This document shows, piece after piece, positions 1-9,356 of a DNA stretch of 64,000 nt. Both the position numbers and the translations under genes were made by a program. This DNA comes from Rhodococcus erythropolis NBRC 15567 (GTDB lineage Bacteria; Actinomycetota; Actinomycetes; Mycobacteriales; Mycobacteriaceae): contig NZ_BCRM01000001.1 of assembly GCF_001552595.1 (NCBI RefSeq), positions 930,001 to 994,000 on the forward strand, given 5' to 3'. Every line of letters starts with the position of its first letter. Positions within the stretch are counted from its first letter, which is position 1. The notes below the pieces were generated by a model. The model saw only the letters and a list, made by a program, of their open reading frames with translations, was not told the DNA's origin and did not search any database.

Positions 1-405
1 CCACGGCACGCCGGATCCGGCGTCGGCGCCGTCGATCAGAAGTTCGTCCTCGCCGAGGTCGAGGTTGTAACCGTCGCGGACGTTGCTGGAGACAACAGCG
101 CGGATGACAGTGAGGCCGGCGTCGTGCAGCCGCTGCACTTGCTCGGCGTCGACCAGATCGTGAATCTGCACGGTACGAAGACCGGTGATCTCGGCGATCT
201 CGAGGACCTGATCGATCGGGTTCCCGAGAAATACTCCGATTGCCCGGATGTGTTCGGGGATTCGTGCAAGAAGATCGACTGCGAGTGCGGGGTCGACTTT
301 GCGGACGCTCTCGGCGAAGACGAAACCGATGGCGTCGACGCCCAGGCCCACCGCGAGGTCGACCGTGTCAGCGTCCCGCAGCCCACAGACCTTGATGAAT
401 GTCAC
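1..405 (-). CDS. TrpF-like phosphoribosylanthranilate isomerase, 3' part missing
   Basis: Read from a GTG at 405, the 135 visible codons form the first half of a TrpF-type (beta/alpha)8 barrel. The start VTFIKVCGLRD carries the cysteine (Cys7) at the place of the TrpF general base. It is followed by VDAIGFVFAESVRKV, the family's first strands and phosphate-region segment, and by TVQIHD where TrpF has VQLHG. The aspartate in LLIDGADAGSG sits where the TrpF general acid is expected. TrpF isomerises N-(5-phosphoribosyl)anthranilate in tryptophan synthesis. In actinobacteria PriA usually does this step, so a separate TrpF-like protein may be redundant or have another substrate. The gene runs off the left edge and is divergent from the esterase at 492. 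The family call is fairly sure; the reaction is inferred. Confidence 0.7.
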   Translation of the reverse strand, partial: MTFIKVCGLRDADTVDLAVGLGVDAIGFVFAESVRKVDPALAVDLLARIPEHIRAIGVFLGNPIDQVLEIAEITGLRTVQIHDLVDAEQVQRLHDAGLTVIRAVVSSNVRDGYNLDLGEDELLIDGADAGSGVPW

Positions 406-491
406 CTGATACACAGTACTAGCGTCGTCGCCGTATCAGCGTGGTCGTCTAGCCTCGTGCGTGCGACATTTCTACGTGCGAGAGGCTTGAC

Positions 492-1793
492 GTGGACTGG
501 CTCTACCGAATCAGTTTGATCTCGGGACCACTGCCGGTGATCCTGACTGTGCTCGGGGTCCTGGGTGGTGTGTGGCTGCTCGGTTCGAGCGTTCGCTGGT
601 ACTACCGCAGAGCGGTACCGATCGCGGGGCTGATCGCACTGGTGATCATGATCGCCGTCTGGATCACCGTCGAAAAGGTGATCGTGCCGTTCCCGGATCC
701 CATCGAGATGTCGATCTACGTGTGGATCGGAATCGGTATCTACGCGGTGCTACTTCTCGGGCCGCGAATCAAGGCGGGCGGAACGATCGCGAAGGCGGTG
801 GTGTCCGTCGTTGCGACCGTTCTGGTCATCGTCACCGCCGCGACGCAGATCAATCTGGTCTTTGCTGCCTACCCGACAGTGGGAATTGCCTTCGGACACG
901 ATGATTTCGACCGCATTTCACTCAGCGAAGTTCCCGGTCCGACGGATCCTGTTGTCACCGGCGATCCCACCGACACGGTGTGGAAAGCGCCGGAAGGCAT
1001 GCCGATTCGCGGACGAGTCACGACTTTGCCTGTTCCCGGAACGATTTCGGGATTCTCCGCACGTGACGCCCAGGTGTATCTGCCGCCGTCGTACTTCACC
1101 AATCCGCGTCCACTACTGCCCGTCCTGGTGCTCATGGCCGGTCAGCCTGGCAAGCCCGAGGACTGGCTCCAGGGCGGAAAGCTCACCGCGACAATGGATG
1201 CTTTTGCCCGGGATCACGAGGGGTTGGCGCCGGTCGTCGTGATAGCCGATGGAACAGGCTCGCAGATGGCCAATCCGCTGTGCACCGACTCGTCGCAGGG
1301 CAAGGTCGGCACGTACCTGGCAAAGGATTTGCCCGCTGCAGTGGCGAATGCGTTCCAGATCGACACGAACCCGAGGGCGTGGGCCATCGGCGGACTCTCT
1401 TACGGCGGTACCTGCTCGCTGCAGATGGCTACCAACTACCCCGACGTGTATCCGACGTTCCTCGATCTCTCCGGTCAGTTGGAGCCCTCGCTCGGTGACC
1501 GACAGCGAACTGTCGACGAGATATTCGGCGGCGACGAGGCGGCATTCGTGAAGGTGAATCCGATGGACCTGCTGGCGACCCGGAAGTTCCCGAACTCGGG
1601 CGGAGTGTTTGTGGTCGGAACAGATGACAACGAGTTCAAGCCCGGCCAGCAAAAGGTGTACGAAGCGGCCAAAGCGGCCGGAATGGACGCCAGATATCTC
1701 GAGCTTCCCGGTGGTCACAGCTTTTCGGTGTGGTCGGCCGGCGTCGAGCAGGAGCTGACGTGGATCTCGCAGCGAATGGGTCTGATCAGCTGA
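492..1793 (+). CDS. membrane-anchored esterase-family alpha/beta hydrolase
   Basis: A 433-residue protein with about four hydrophobic segments in the first 130 residues, followed by an exported catalytic domain of the esterase D / antigen-85-like fold (PF00756 type). The nucleophile elbow GGLSYGG puts Ser at residue 303, and GGHSFSVW near the C-terminus gives His 409. The family includes mycolyltransferases and feruloyl-type esterases. The membrane-bound form is common in mycolic-acid actinobacteria, so a cell-envelope ester substrate is a reasonable inference. GTG 492 is preceded by a GAGAGG ribosome site. It is divergent from the TrpF-like gene and stands alone upstream of the acyl-CoA dehydrogenase. 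The exact substrate cannot be told from sequence. Confidence 0.8.
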   Translation: MDWLYRISLISGPLPVILTVLGVLGGVWLLGSSVRWYYRRAVPIAGLIALVIMIAVWITVEKVIVPFPDPIEMSIYVWIGIGIYAVLLLGPRIKAGGTIAKAVVSVVATVLVIVTAATQINLVFAAYPTVGIAFGHDDFDRISLSEVPGPTDPVVTGDPTDTVWKAPEGMPIRGRVTTLPVPGTISGFSARDAQVYLPPSYFTNPRPLLPVLVLMAGQPGKPEDWLQGGKLTATMDAFARDHEGLAPVVVIADGTGSQMANPLCTDSSQGKVGTYLAKDLPAAVANAFQIDTNPRAWAIGGLSYGGTCSLQMATNYPDVYPTFLDLSGQLEPSLGDRQRTVDEIFGGDEAAFVKVNPMDLLATRKFPNSGGVFVVGTDDNEFKPGQQKVYEAAKAAGMDARYLELPGGHSFSVWSAGVEQELTWISQRMGLIS

Positions 1794-1809
1794 ATCCTGT
1801 TCCGGTTTT

Positions 1810-1823
1810 GGAACGTGTTCTAT
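1810..1823 (+). promoter_or_regulatory. KstR-type operator before the acyl-CoA dehydrogenase
   Basis: TGGAACGTGTTCTA matches the KstR consensus TnnAACnnGTTnnA at every fixed position. It overlaps a TATATT -10 candidate at 1822-1827, so bound repressor would block the promoter. KstR is the TetR repressor of steroid-ring and side-chain catabolism in Rhodococcus and Mycobacterium, released by a CoA thioester. The motif is seen directly; the regulator is inferred. Confidence 0.6.
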
Positions 1824-1884
1824 ATTCGGTGTGTGGCTGCCGTTCGGCAGTCTCTCGATCGTTCACCGACTGGAGTTCAGGCAC

Positions 1885-3114
1885 ATGTACGAGTGGTCCG
1901 ACACCGACCTGATGTTCCGCGACGCCTTGCGGGGCTTTATCGACAAAGAGGTGCGACCTCACGTCGACGAGCTCGAAAGTGGTGCGCTGCCGCCGTTCGA
2001 CATCATTCGCAAGCTGTACTCGACCTTCGGTCTGGCCGACATGGCACGCGAGGGCCTCGAGAAGTCGCTCGCACGCGAGCGCGGCGATGCTCCGTCCGGT
2101 GACGGTGAGAAGTCGAGCGCCTTCAGTGGCGCAGGCAGCATGGGCGTTGTGCTCAACAGCGAATTGGCCGGCGTCAGCCTCGGTCTTGTCGCGTCGTTGG
2201 GCGTCAGCCTCGGATTGGCCGCCGGAACTATCCGCAGCCGCGGCACACTCGCGCAGAAGGAACGCTGGCTCCCCGGCTTGGTGACATTCGAAACCGTCGG
2301 TGCATGGGCGATTACCGAACCGGACTCCGGCTCGGATGCCTTCGGCGGTATGAAGTCCTACGTACGCCGCGACGGTGACGACTACATCCTCAACGGCAAC
2401 AAGACCTTCATCACCAACGGTCCGTACGCCGACGTGATGATCGTCTACGCAAAGCTCGACGAGGGGGACGCGTCGGTTGATCGTCGTGACCGCAAGGTGC
2501 TCGCCTTCATCCTCGACAAGGGCATGGAGGGGCTCACGCAGAGCCCGCCGTTCAAGAAGATGGGAATGAACTCCTCGCCGACGGGTGAGCTGTTCTTCGA
2601 CAACGTCCGCATCACCAAGGATCGTCTGCTCGGCGAAACCGAGGACAGCGGAAAGTCCGACGGAAAGTCCAGCGCCAAGGAGAGCTTTGCCGCCGAACGC
2701 ATCGGCATCGCGTCGCTCTCACTGGGCATCATCAACGAATGTCACCGTCTGAGCATCGAATACGCGAAGTCCCGCAAACTGTGGGGACGTGAGATCGGGC
2801 AGTTCCAGCTCATCCAGCTCAAGCTCGCCGAGATGGAGGTCGCTCGAATCAACGTGCAGAACATGGTCTTCAACGCGATCGAACGCACCGCGGCCGGAGA
2901 CAAAGTGAGCCTGGCGGAGGCGTCGGCGATGAAGCTGTACTCGTCGCGCGCAGCGACCGAGGTCGCGATGGAAGCCGTGCAGCTGTTCGGTGGAAACGGC
3001 TACATGGCCGAGTACCGAGTGGAGCAGTTGGCGCGTGATGCCAAGTCGCTCATGATCTATGCGGGCAGCAACGAAATTCAGGTCACCCATATCGCCAAGG
3101 GCCTCCTGGGCTGA
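1885..3114 (+). CDS. acyl-CoA dehydrogenase (FadE family)
   Basis: A flavin enzyme that introduces the alpha-beta double bond into an acyl-CoA. The FAD and substrate motif AWAITEPDSGSDAFGG and the C-terminal IYAGSNEIQVTHIAKG are typical of the family. Start ATG 1885 has GGAG eight bases upstream and gives 409 residues, the usual length. Where medium-chain enzymes have the catalytic Glu (YEGT), this protein has Ala 393. A Glu-Arg pair in AAERIGIA (Glu 271) occupies the helix-G place used by isovaleryl- and long-chain enzymes, so that Glu is the likely base. There is a low-complexity insertion (GDAPSGDGEKSS) near residue 70. A KstR-like operator in the promoter suggests a steroid or branched acyl-CoA substrate. 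Confidence 0.88.
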   Translation: MYEWSDTDLMFRDALRGFIDKEVRPHVDELESGALPPFDIIRKLYSTFGLADMAREGLEKSLARERGDAPSGDGEKSSAFSGAGSMGVVLNSELAGVSLGLVASLGVSLGLAAGTIRSRGTLAQKERWLPGLVTFETVGAWAITEPDSGSDAFGGMKSYVRRDGDDYILNGNKTFITNGPYADVMIVYAKLDEGDASVDRRDRKVLAFILDKGMEGLTQSPPFKKMGMNSSPTGELFFDNVRITKDRLLGETEDSGKSDGKSSAKESFAAERIGIASLSLGIINECHRLSIEYAKSRKLWGREIGQFQLIQLKLAEMEVARINVQNMVFNAIERTAAGDKVSLAEASAMKLYSSRAATEVAMEAVQLFGGNGYMAEYRVEQLARDAKSLMIYAGSNEIQVTHIAKGLLG

Positions 3115-3207
3115 CACCGGAACGTTTTCGCTGGTCGGTCGACCGCAGCAGGAACCGGATAGTCTTGCTGCGGTCGGCGACACCGCGCCGACGGATCGGA
3201 GTAAGCA

Positions 3208-3837
3208 GTGAACGCGCCAGATCCCACAAATGTTCATCCGATGGCCGGGCAACCACGAGTGGTGTTGCTGAAGCCGTTGATCGACAACCCGTTGATCGAG
3301 GTAGGGGAGTACACCTACTACGACGATCCGGAGTTCGCCGAAGAGTTCGAGACTCGAAACGTGTTGCATCACTACGGTCCCGACAAACTGGTGATCGGAA
3401 AGTTCTGCGCCCTGGCCACCGGTGTCACCTTCATCATGAACGGCGCGAACCATCGTATGAACGGTGTCTCCACCTACCCGTTCCCGATCATGGGCGGCGA
3501 TTGGGCCCGGCACATGGATTTGGTGCAGGATTTGCCGTCGCGCGGTGACACCGTCGTGGGGAACGACGTGTGGTTCGGCGGGAACGTGACAGTCATGCCC
3601 GGTGTCCGGATCGGCCACGGGTCGATCGTGTCCACCGGCGCCGTCGTAACGCGCGACGTCCCGGACTACGCAATTGTCGGCGGCAACCCGGCAATGGAGA
3701 TCAAGCGCCGCTTCAGCGCTGAAGACATCGAGAAGTTGGTGCGAATTGCGTGGTGGGACTGGCCGATCGAGAAGATCACCCGCCACGTCCGAGTGATCTC
3801 GGACGGGAGCGTCGCGGAACTCGAAGCGGTCGAGTGA
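3208..3837 (+). CDS. CatB/Vat-related hexapeptide acetyltransferase
   Basis: A 209-residue left-handed beta-helix protein of the xenobiotic acetyltransferase group. The segment GKFCALATGVTFIMNGANHRMNG contains His 82, at the place of the catalytic His of streptogramin and chloramphenicol O-acetyltransferases. Downstream hexapeptide turns (WFGGNVTVMPGVRIGHGSI, STGAVVTRDVPDYAIVGGNP) complete the helix. It would transfer acetyl from acetyl-CoA to a hydroxyl group. Many chromosomal members act on sugars or have no known substrate, so resistance should not be assumed. GTG 3208 follows a GGAG site. Transcription converges with the small membrane gene at 3850. Confidence 0.85.
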   Translation: MNAPDPTNVHPMAGQPRVVLLKPLIDNPLIEVGEYTYYDDPEFAEEFETRNVLHHYGPDKLVIGKFCALATGVTFIMNGANHRMNGVSTYPFPIMGGDWARHMDLVQDLPSRGDTVVGNDVWFGGNVTVMPGVRIGHGSIVSTGAVVTRDVPDYAIVGGNPAMEIKRRFSAEDIEKLVRIAWWDWPIEKITRHVRVISDGSVAELEAVE

Positions 3838-3849
3838 TCTCCGCGCCCG

Positions 3850-4023
3850 CTAGTTCGTTCGTGTGAGCGAGTAGTTCCGGACATAAAGCAGGGCGGCCGC
3901 GAGAAGGCCGACGGCAAGACCTGTTGCGGTGAAGGTGATCAGGACGCTCAGGAGTAATCCGGTCGCGATGAAAACTGCGAAGAGTGGTTCTGCAACACGG
4001 TCGCGCAGCGTTGTGAATCCCAT
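3850..4023 (-). CDS. small 57-residue membrane protein
   Basis: An ATG at 4023 opens 57 codons with a charged N-terminus (MGFTTLRDRVAEP), a continuous hydrophobic stretch of about 35 residues that could form one long or two short membrane helices, and a basic C-terminus (YVRNYSLTRTN). It fills the gap between the acetyltransferase stop (3837) and the VOC gene. I recognise no family. The amino-acid pattern is coherent and typical of small actinobacterial membrane proteins, but no clear ribosome site is visible. Confidence 0.5.
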   Translation of the reverse strand: MGFTTLRDRVAEPLFAVFIATGLLLSVLITFTATGLAVGLLAAALLYVRNYSLTRTN

Positions 4024-4090
4024 TCGAGGATCGTCTCATCTCAGCCCGAGATCGAGACTCTTTGTCGGTGGCTTGCATTAGCTTGTGCGC

Positions 4091-4444
4091 ATGACTCTCA
4101 CACTCGGCATGATCACTTTCGACAGTCTCGATCCTGGTCCGCTCGCAACGTGGTGGGCGGCGCAGTTGGGCGGAAACATCGTCGAGGAGAACGACGGTTG
4201 GTTCTACATCGTCGCGGTCCCTGACAGCGCCACCAACTTCGCATTCCAGAAGGTCCCGGACCCCACTGCCGGCAAGAATCGCATCCATCTCGATTTGGGG
4301 AGTCCGGATCTCGACGCCGAGGTGGCGCGGCTCGTCGAGGCCGGAGCAACCGAGCACCACCGCGAGAACATGGACGGTTTCCGTTGGGTGACGCTCCTCG
4401 ATCCTGATGGGAACCAGTTCTGCGTGTCCGGTCCTCACGCCTGA
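4091..4444 (+). CDS. VOC (glyoxalase-like) family protein
   Basis: A 117-residue single vicinal-oxygen-chelate domain: [24 protein letters not shown] at the N-terminus, a central [11 protein letters not shown] and a terminal [11 protein letters not shown]. The actinobacterial subgroup (glyoxalase_6-like) usually has no assigned reaction. ATG 4091 has no Shine-Dalgarno but lies six bases after a TAGCTT box, which suggests a leaderless message. An in-frame GTG at 4085 is the alternative. A homologous small glyoxalase gene also lies beside the M18 aminopeptidase in M. tuberculosis (recalled as Rv0801 and Rv0800), so the pairing is conserved although the functional link is unknown. Confidence 0.8.
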   Translation: MTLTLGMITFDSLDPGPLATWWAAQLGGNIVEENDGWFYIVAVPDSATNFAFQKVPDPTAGKNRIHLDLGSPDLDAEVARLVEAGATEHHRENMDGFRWVTLLDPDGNQFCVSGPHA

Positions 4445-4532
4445 GCTGACAGGTTCTGAGCTCACCCGATTCGCGCCCACTGATTTCGTGCCCACTGATT
4501 TCGCGGACACCGATTCGGGCATGATGAGGGGC

Positions 4533-5825
4533 ATGACTTCTCAGACTTCTCGGACCGGGGCCGACGCAGTCGGCCTGTGCAGCTTCGTCGATTCGTCACC
4601 GTCGCCGTTCCATGTGTGCGCGACGGTGGCGACCGAGCTGACGGCCGGTGGGTTCGTCGAAGTCCACGAAACGCAGTCGTGGCCCGCCGAGCCCGGACGG
4701 TACTTCCTCGTGCGCGGTGGTTCGCTGATTGCCTGGAGCACCGAGGGCGTGGGAAGTACCGCTCCGTTCCGGATTGTCGGAGGTCATACCGACAGCCCGA
4801 ACCTGCGGGTCAAACAGCATCCCGACCTCACTTCGGCCGGGTGGCAGATGGTGGGCCTCGAACCGTATGGCGGTGCGTGGCTGAACTCCTGGCTCGACCG
4901 CGATCTCGGTATCTCCGGACGATTGAGTGTCCGGGTGGGAAACACGGTGGAGCAGAAGCTGGTTCGCATCGACGACCCGATTCTGCGTGTTCCGCAGCTG
5001 GCTATCCACCTGTCCGAAGATCGCAAGGGCGTGACGCTGGATCCGCAGCGGCACGTCAACGGAATCTGGGGCGTGGGTTCGAAACCCAAGTCGTTCATCG
5101 GATTTGTCGCCGAGCGTGCGGGTGTAGCCGCGTCGTCGGTTCTCGGCTGGGAATTGATGACACACGATCTTGCGCCCAGCGCAGTCGTGGGGGTGGACAA
5201 GGAATTGGTCAGCGCCCCTCGGCTGGACAATCAGGGCACGTGTTATGCAGGGACACAAGCACTTCTGGCCGCAGTCGAGTCACCCGGTCAGCAGGTCCCG
5301 GTGCTCGCACTCTTCGATCATGAAGAGGTCGGCAGCATGTCCGACCGTGGAGCTTTCTCAGATCTGCTGAACACCGTGCTCGAACGGATCGTGTTGGGGC
5401 GCGGTGGTGGCCGCGAAGAATTCCTGCAGGCGATGGCGGGCTCGGTGTGCGCGTCGGGCGACATGGCTCACGCGACGCACCCCAACTACCCGGACCGCCA
5501 CGAGCCCGCTCATCGGATCGAGATCAACGGTGGGCCTGTACTCAAGGTGAACCAGAACCTGCGATACGCCACCGATGCGGCTGGTGCAGGCGAATTCGCG
5601 CTCGCGTGCGATCAGGCGGGAGTGCCGATGCAGCGCTACGTCCACCGCGCCGATCTGCCGTGCGGCTCCACCATCGGACCCATCACGGCATCACGGACCG
5701 GACTGTCCACCGTCGACGTCGGCGCACCCCAGCTCGCGATGCACTCGGCCCGCGAGTTGATGGGCGCGGCAGACGTCCGCATGTATGCCGACGCGCTCGG
5801 TGCCTTCCTCACGCCTCGAAGTTAG
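4533..5825 (+). CDS. pepC: M18 family metallo-aminopeptidase
   Basis: A dinuclear-zinc aminopeptidase of the M18 (aspartyl aminopeptidase) family, 430 residues from ATG 4533. Metal-binding motifs are intact: VGGHTDSPN (His 85), [12 protein letters not shown] with the catalytic and metal-binding Glu pair, [12 protein letters not shown], and a C-terminal segment containing the last His ligand (QLAMHSARE). It is a cytosolic homo-oligomer, usually a dodecamer, that removes N-terminal residues from peptides. ATG 4521 in the same frame is possible but would add only four residues. The gene ends 11 bases before the convergent DyP stop with no terminator hairpin between them. Confidence 0.9.
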   Translation: MTSQTSRTGADAVGLCSFVDSSPSPFHVCATVATELTAGGFVEVHETQSWPAEPGRYFLVRGGSLIAWSTEGVGSTAPFRIVGGHTDSPNLRVKQHPDLTSAGWQMVGLEPYGGAWLNSWLDRDLGISGRLSVRVGNTVEQKLVRIDDPILRVPQLAIHLSEDRKGVTLDPQRHVNGIWGVGSKPKSFIGFVAERAGVAASSVLGWELMTHDLAPSAVVGVDKELVSAPRLDNQGTCYAGTQALLAAVESPGQQVPVLALFDHEEVGSMSDRGAFSDLLNTVLERIVLGRGGGREEFLQAMAGSVCASGDMAHATHPNYPDRHEPAHRIEINGGPVLKVNQNLRYATDAAGAGEFALACDQAGVPMQRYVHRADLPCGSTIGPITASRTGLSTVDVGAPQLAMHSARELMGAADVRMYADALGAFLTPRS

Positions 5826-5836
5826 AGGTCGCGTAG

Positions 5837-6814
5837 TCAAAGTGCTGAGAGCCCGGCGGGTGCGGCCGGGAGACCCTCGAAGAAGTCGGCGCTCGGTGTG
5901 AAGAACATCGAGCCCGTCACAGCCGTCGAGAAGTCGAGTAGTCGGTCGTAGTTGCCGCGGGGGTCGCCGAGAAACATGTTCTCCAGCATCCGTTCGGTGA
6001 TCGCAGGCGTGCGGCAGTAGCCGATGAAAAAGGTGCCGATCTCGTCGTCACCGAGGCGCCCGTACGGCATGTTGGCACGCAGGATCTCGAGAGCCTTGCC
6101 GTTCTCGTCCTTGATCGCGTTGAGCGCGACGTGCGAGTTGGCCGGCTTCACGTCGGACGTCATCTCGATGTCCTCGAGCTTGCTGCGCCCGATCACACGC
6201 TCCTGCTCGTCGACGGTGATTGCTTCCCAATCGCGCATCTTGTGGATGTAGCGCTGGATATGGACGTAGCTGCCGCCGGTGAACGCAGGATCCTCGTCGC
6301 CGACCGTCACTGCGGCGACGGCGTCGCGGCCGACCGGATTCTCGGTGCCGTCGACGAAGCCGATGAGGTCGCGGTTCTCGAAGTACTGGAAGCCGTGAAC
6401 CTCGTCGACCACCGTGGCCGCGCCGTGCAGTCGCTTCGTGATCTGCCGAGCCACCTCGAAACACGCGTCCATACTCATCGCGCGGATGTGGAAGAGCAGA
6501 TCACCGGGAGTCGACGGCGCCGAGTGAACGTCACCCTGCAAAGCGGTGAACGGGTGCAGCAGCGCAGGGCGCTGACCGGCGAACAGTCGATCCCAGGCCA
6601 GCGAACCGATGCTCGTCACGACGTCCAAACCCGATCCAGGGACGCGCAGCCCCACAGCCCGCTGCAGACCGGCGACATCGGCGAGCAGTTCTCGTGTGGT
6701 GTTCTCGCCACCCGGATTCACGGTCGCGACCAGGAAAATTGCAGCCGGAGTGAGGGGAGTGGTCACCGACTGGGACTGTGCCGTGAGGTCGGCTTGACGA
6801 ACATCCTGGGGCAT
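5837..6814 (-). CDS. DyP-type haem peroxidase (DypB-like)
   Basis: A 325-residue dye-decolourising peroxidase closely resembling Rhodococcus DypB. Seen: the GFVDGTENP motif with distal Asp 155, proximal haem ligand His 191 (QRYIHKM), distal Arg 210 (ERVIGRSK), and HSAPSTPGDLLFHI. Start ATG 6814 has a GAAAGG site. The chain stops just after GLPAAPAGLSAL and lacks the C-terminal tail that targets many DyPs into encapsulin shells; no encapsulin gene is present in the window. It is therefore likely a free cytoplasmic enzyme acting in peroxide defence or aromatic oxidation. It is divergent from purL. Confidence 0.92.
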   Translation of the reverse strand: MPQDVRQADLTAQSQSVTTPLTPAAIFLVATVNPGGENTTRELLADVAGLQRAVGLRVPGSGLDVVTSIGSLAWDRLFAGQRPALLHPFTALQGDVHSAPSTPGDLLFHIRAMSMDACFEVARQITKRLHGAATVVDEVHGFQYFENRDLIGFVDGTENPVGRDAVAAVTVGDEDPAFTGGSYVHIQRYIHKMRDWEAITVDEQERVIGRSKLEDIEMTSDVKPANSHVALNAIKDENGKALEILRANMPYGRLGDDEIGTFFIGYCRTPAITERMLENMFLGDPRGNYDRLLDFSTAVTGSMFFTPSADFFEGLPAAPAGLSAL

Positions 6815-6964
6815 GCGAGACCTTTCGAGGGAAAGAATGAACCGGCCTGACCTTAAGAAAACCGACCGGATTACCCAAACCGGGGCAGGTGTGACGGGCG
6901 ATACTTCGCAGGCCCGGAGGTGTTGCGGGTGCTGCCGTCTGCGGAAGTCGTCGGCCCACACCGA

Positions 6965-6970
6965 TAGACT
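6965..6970 (+). promoter_or_regulatory. candidate -10 element of purL
   Basis: TAGACT lies 94 bases before the purL start in the 250-base divergent region with the peroxidase gene. The same hexamer occurs 40 bases before purF (12264-12269). No purine riboswitch is visible. It is a pattern match only. Confidence 0.35.
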
Positions 6971-7064
6971 GTCCCCCGGCACGTTCTTTCGTTGGGCACA
7001 TTCGTGGTGTCCCGCTCCGCGCCGGCTTGCCTCTTGACTCCCGTAGGGAAGGGACCACTCTCCA

Positions 7065-9353
<2,289 letters not shown>

Positions 9354-9356
9354 TAG

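Noticed and set aside
2719-3786. A 355-codon minus-strand frame across the acyl-CoA dehydrogenase and acetyltransferase
   Set aside because: Covers two real genes on the other strand and has shadow-like composition.
3208-3837. Antibiotic-resistance acetyltransferase
   Set aside because: The fold and His 82 match Vat/CatB proteins, but chromosomal relatives with other substrates are common and nothing nearby suggests resistance.
6815-6880. IdeR-like box (TTAAGGTCAGGCC on the minus strand) before the DyP gene
   Set aside because: Only partial resemblance to the iron box and no symmetry; not enough to call.
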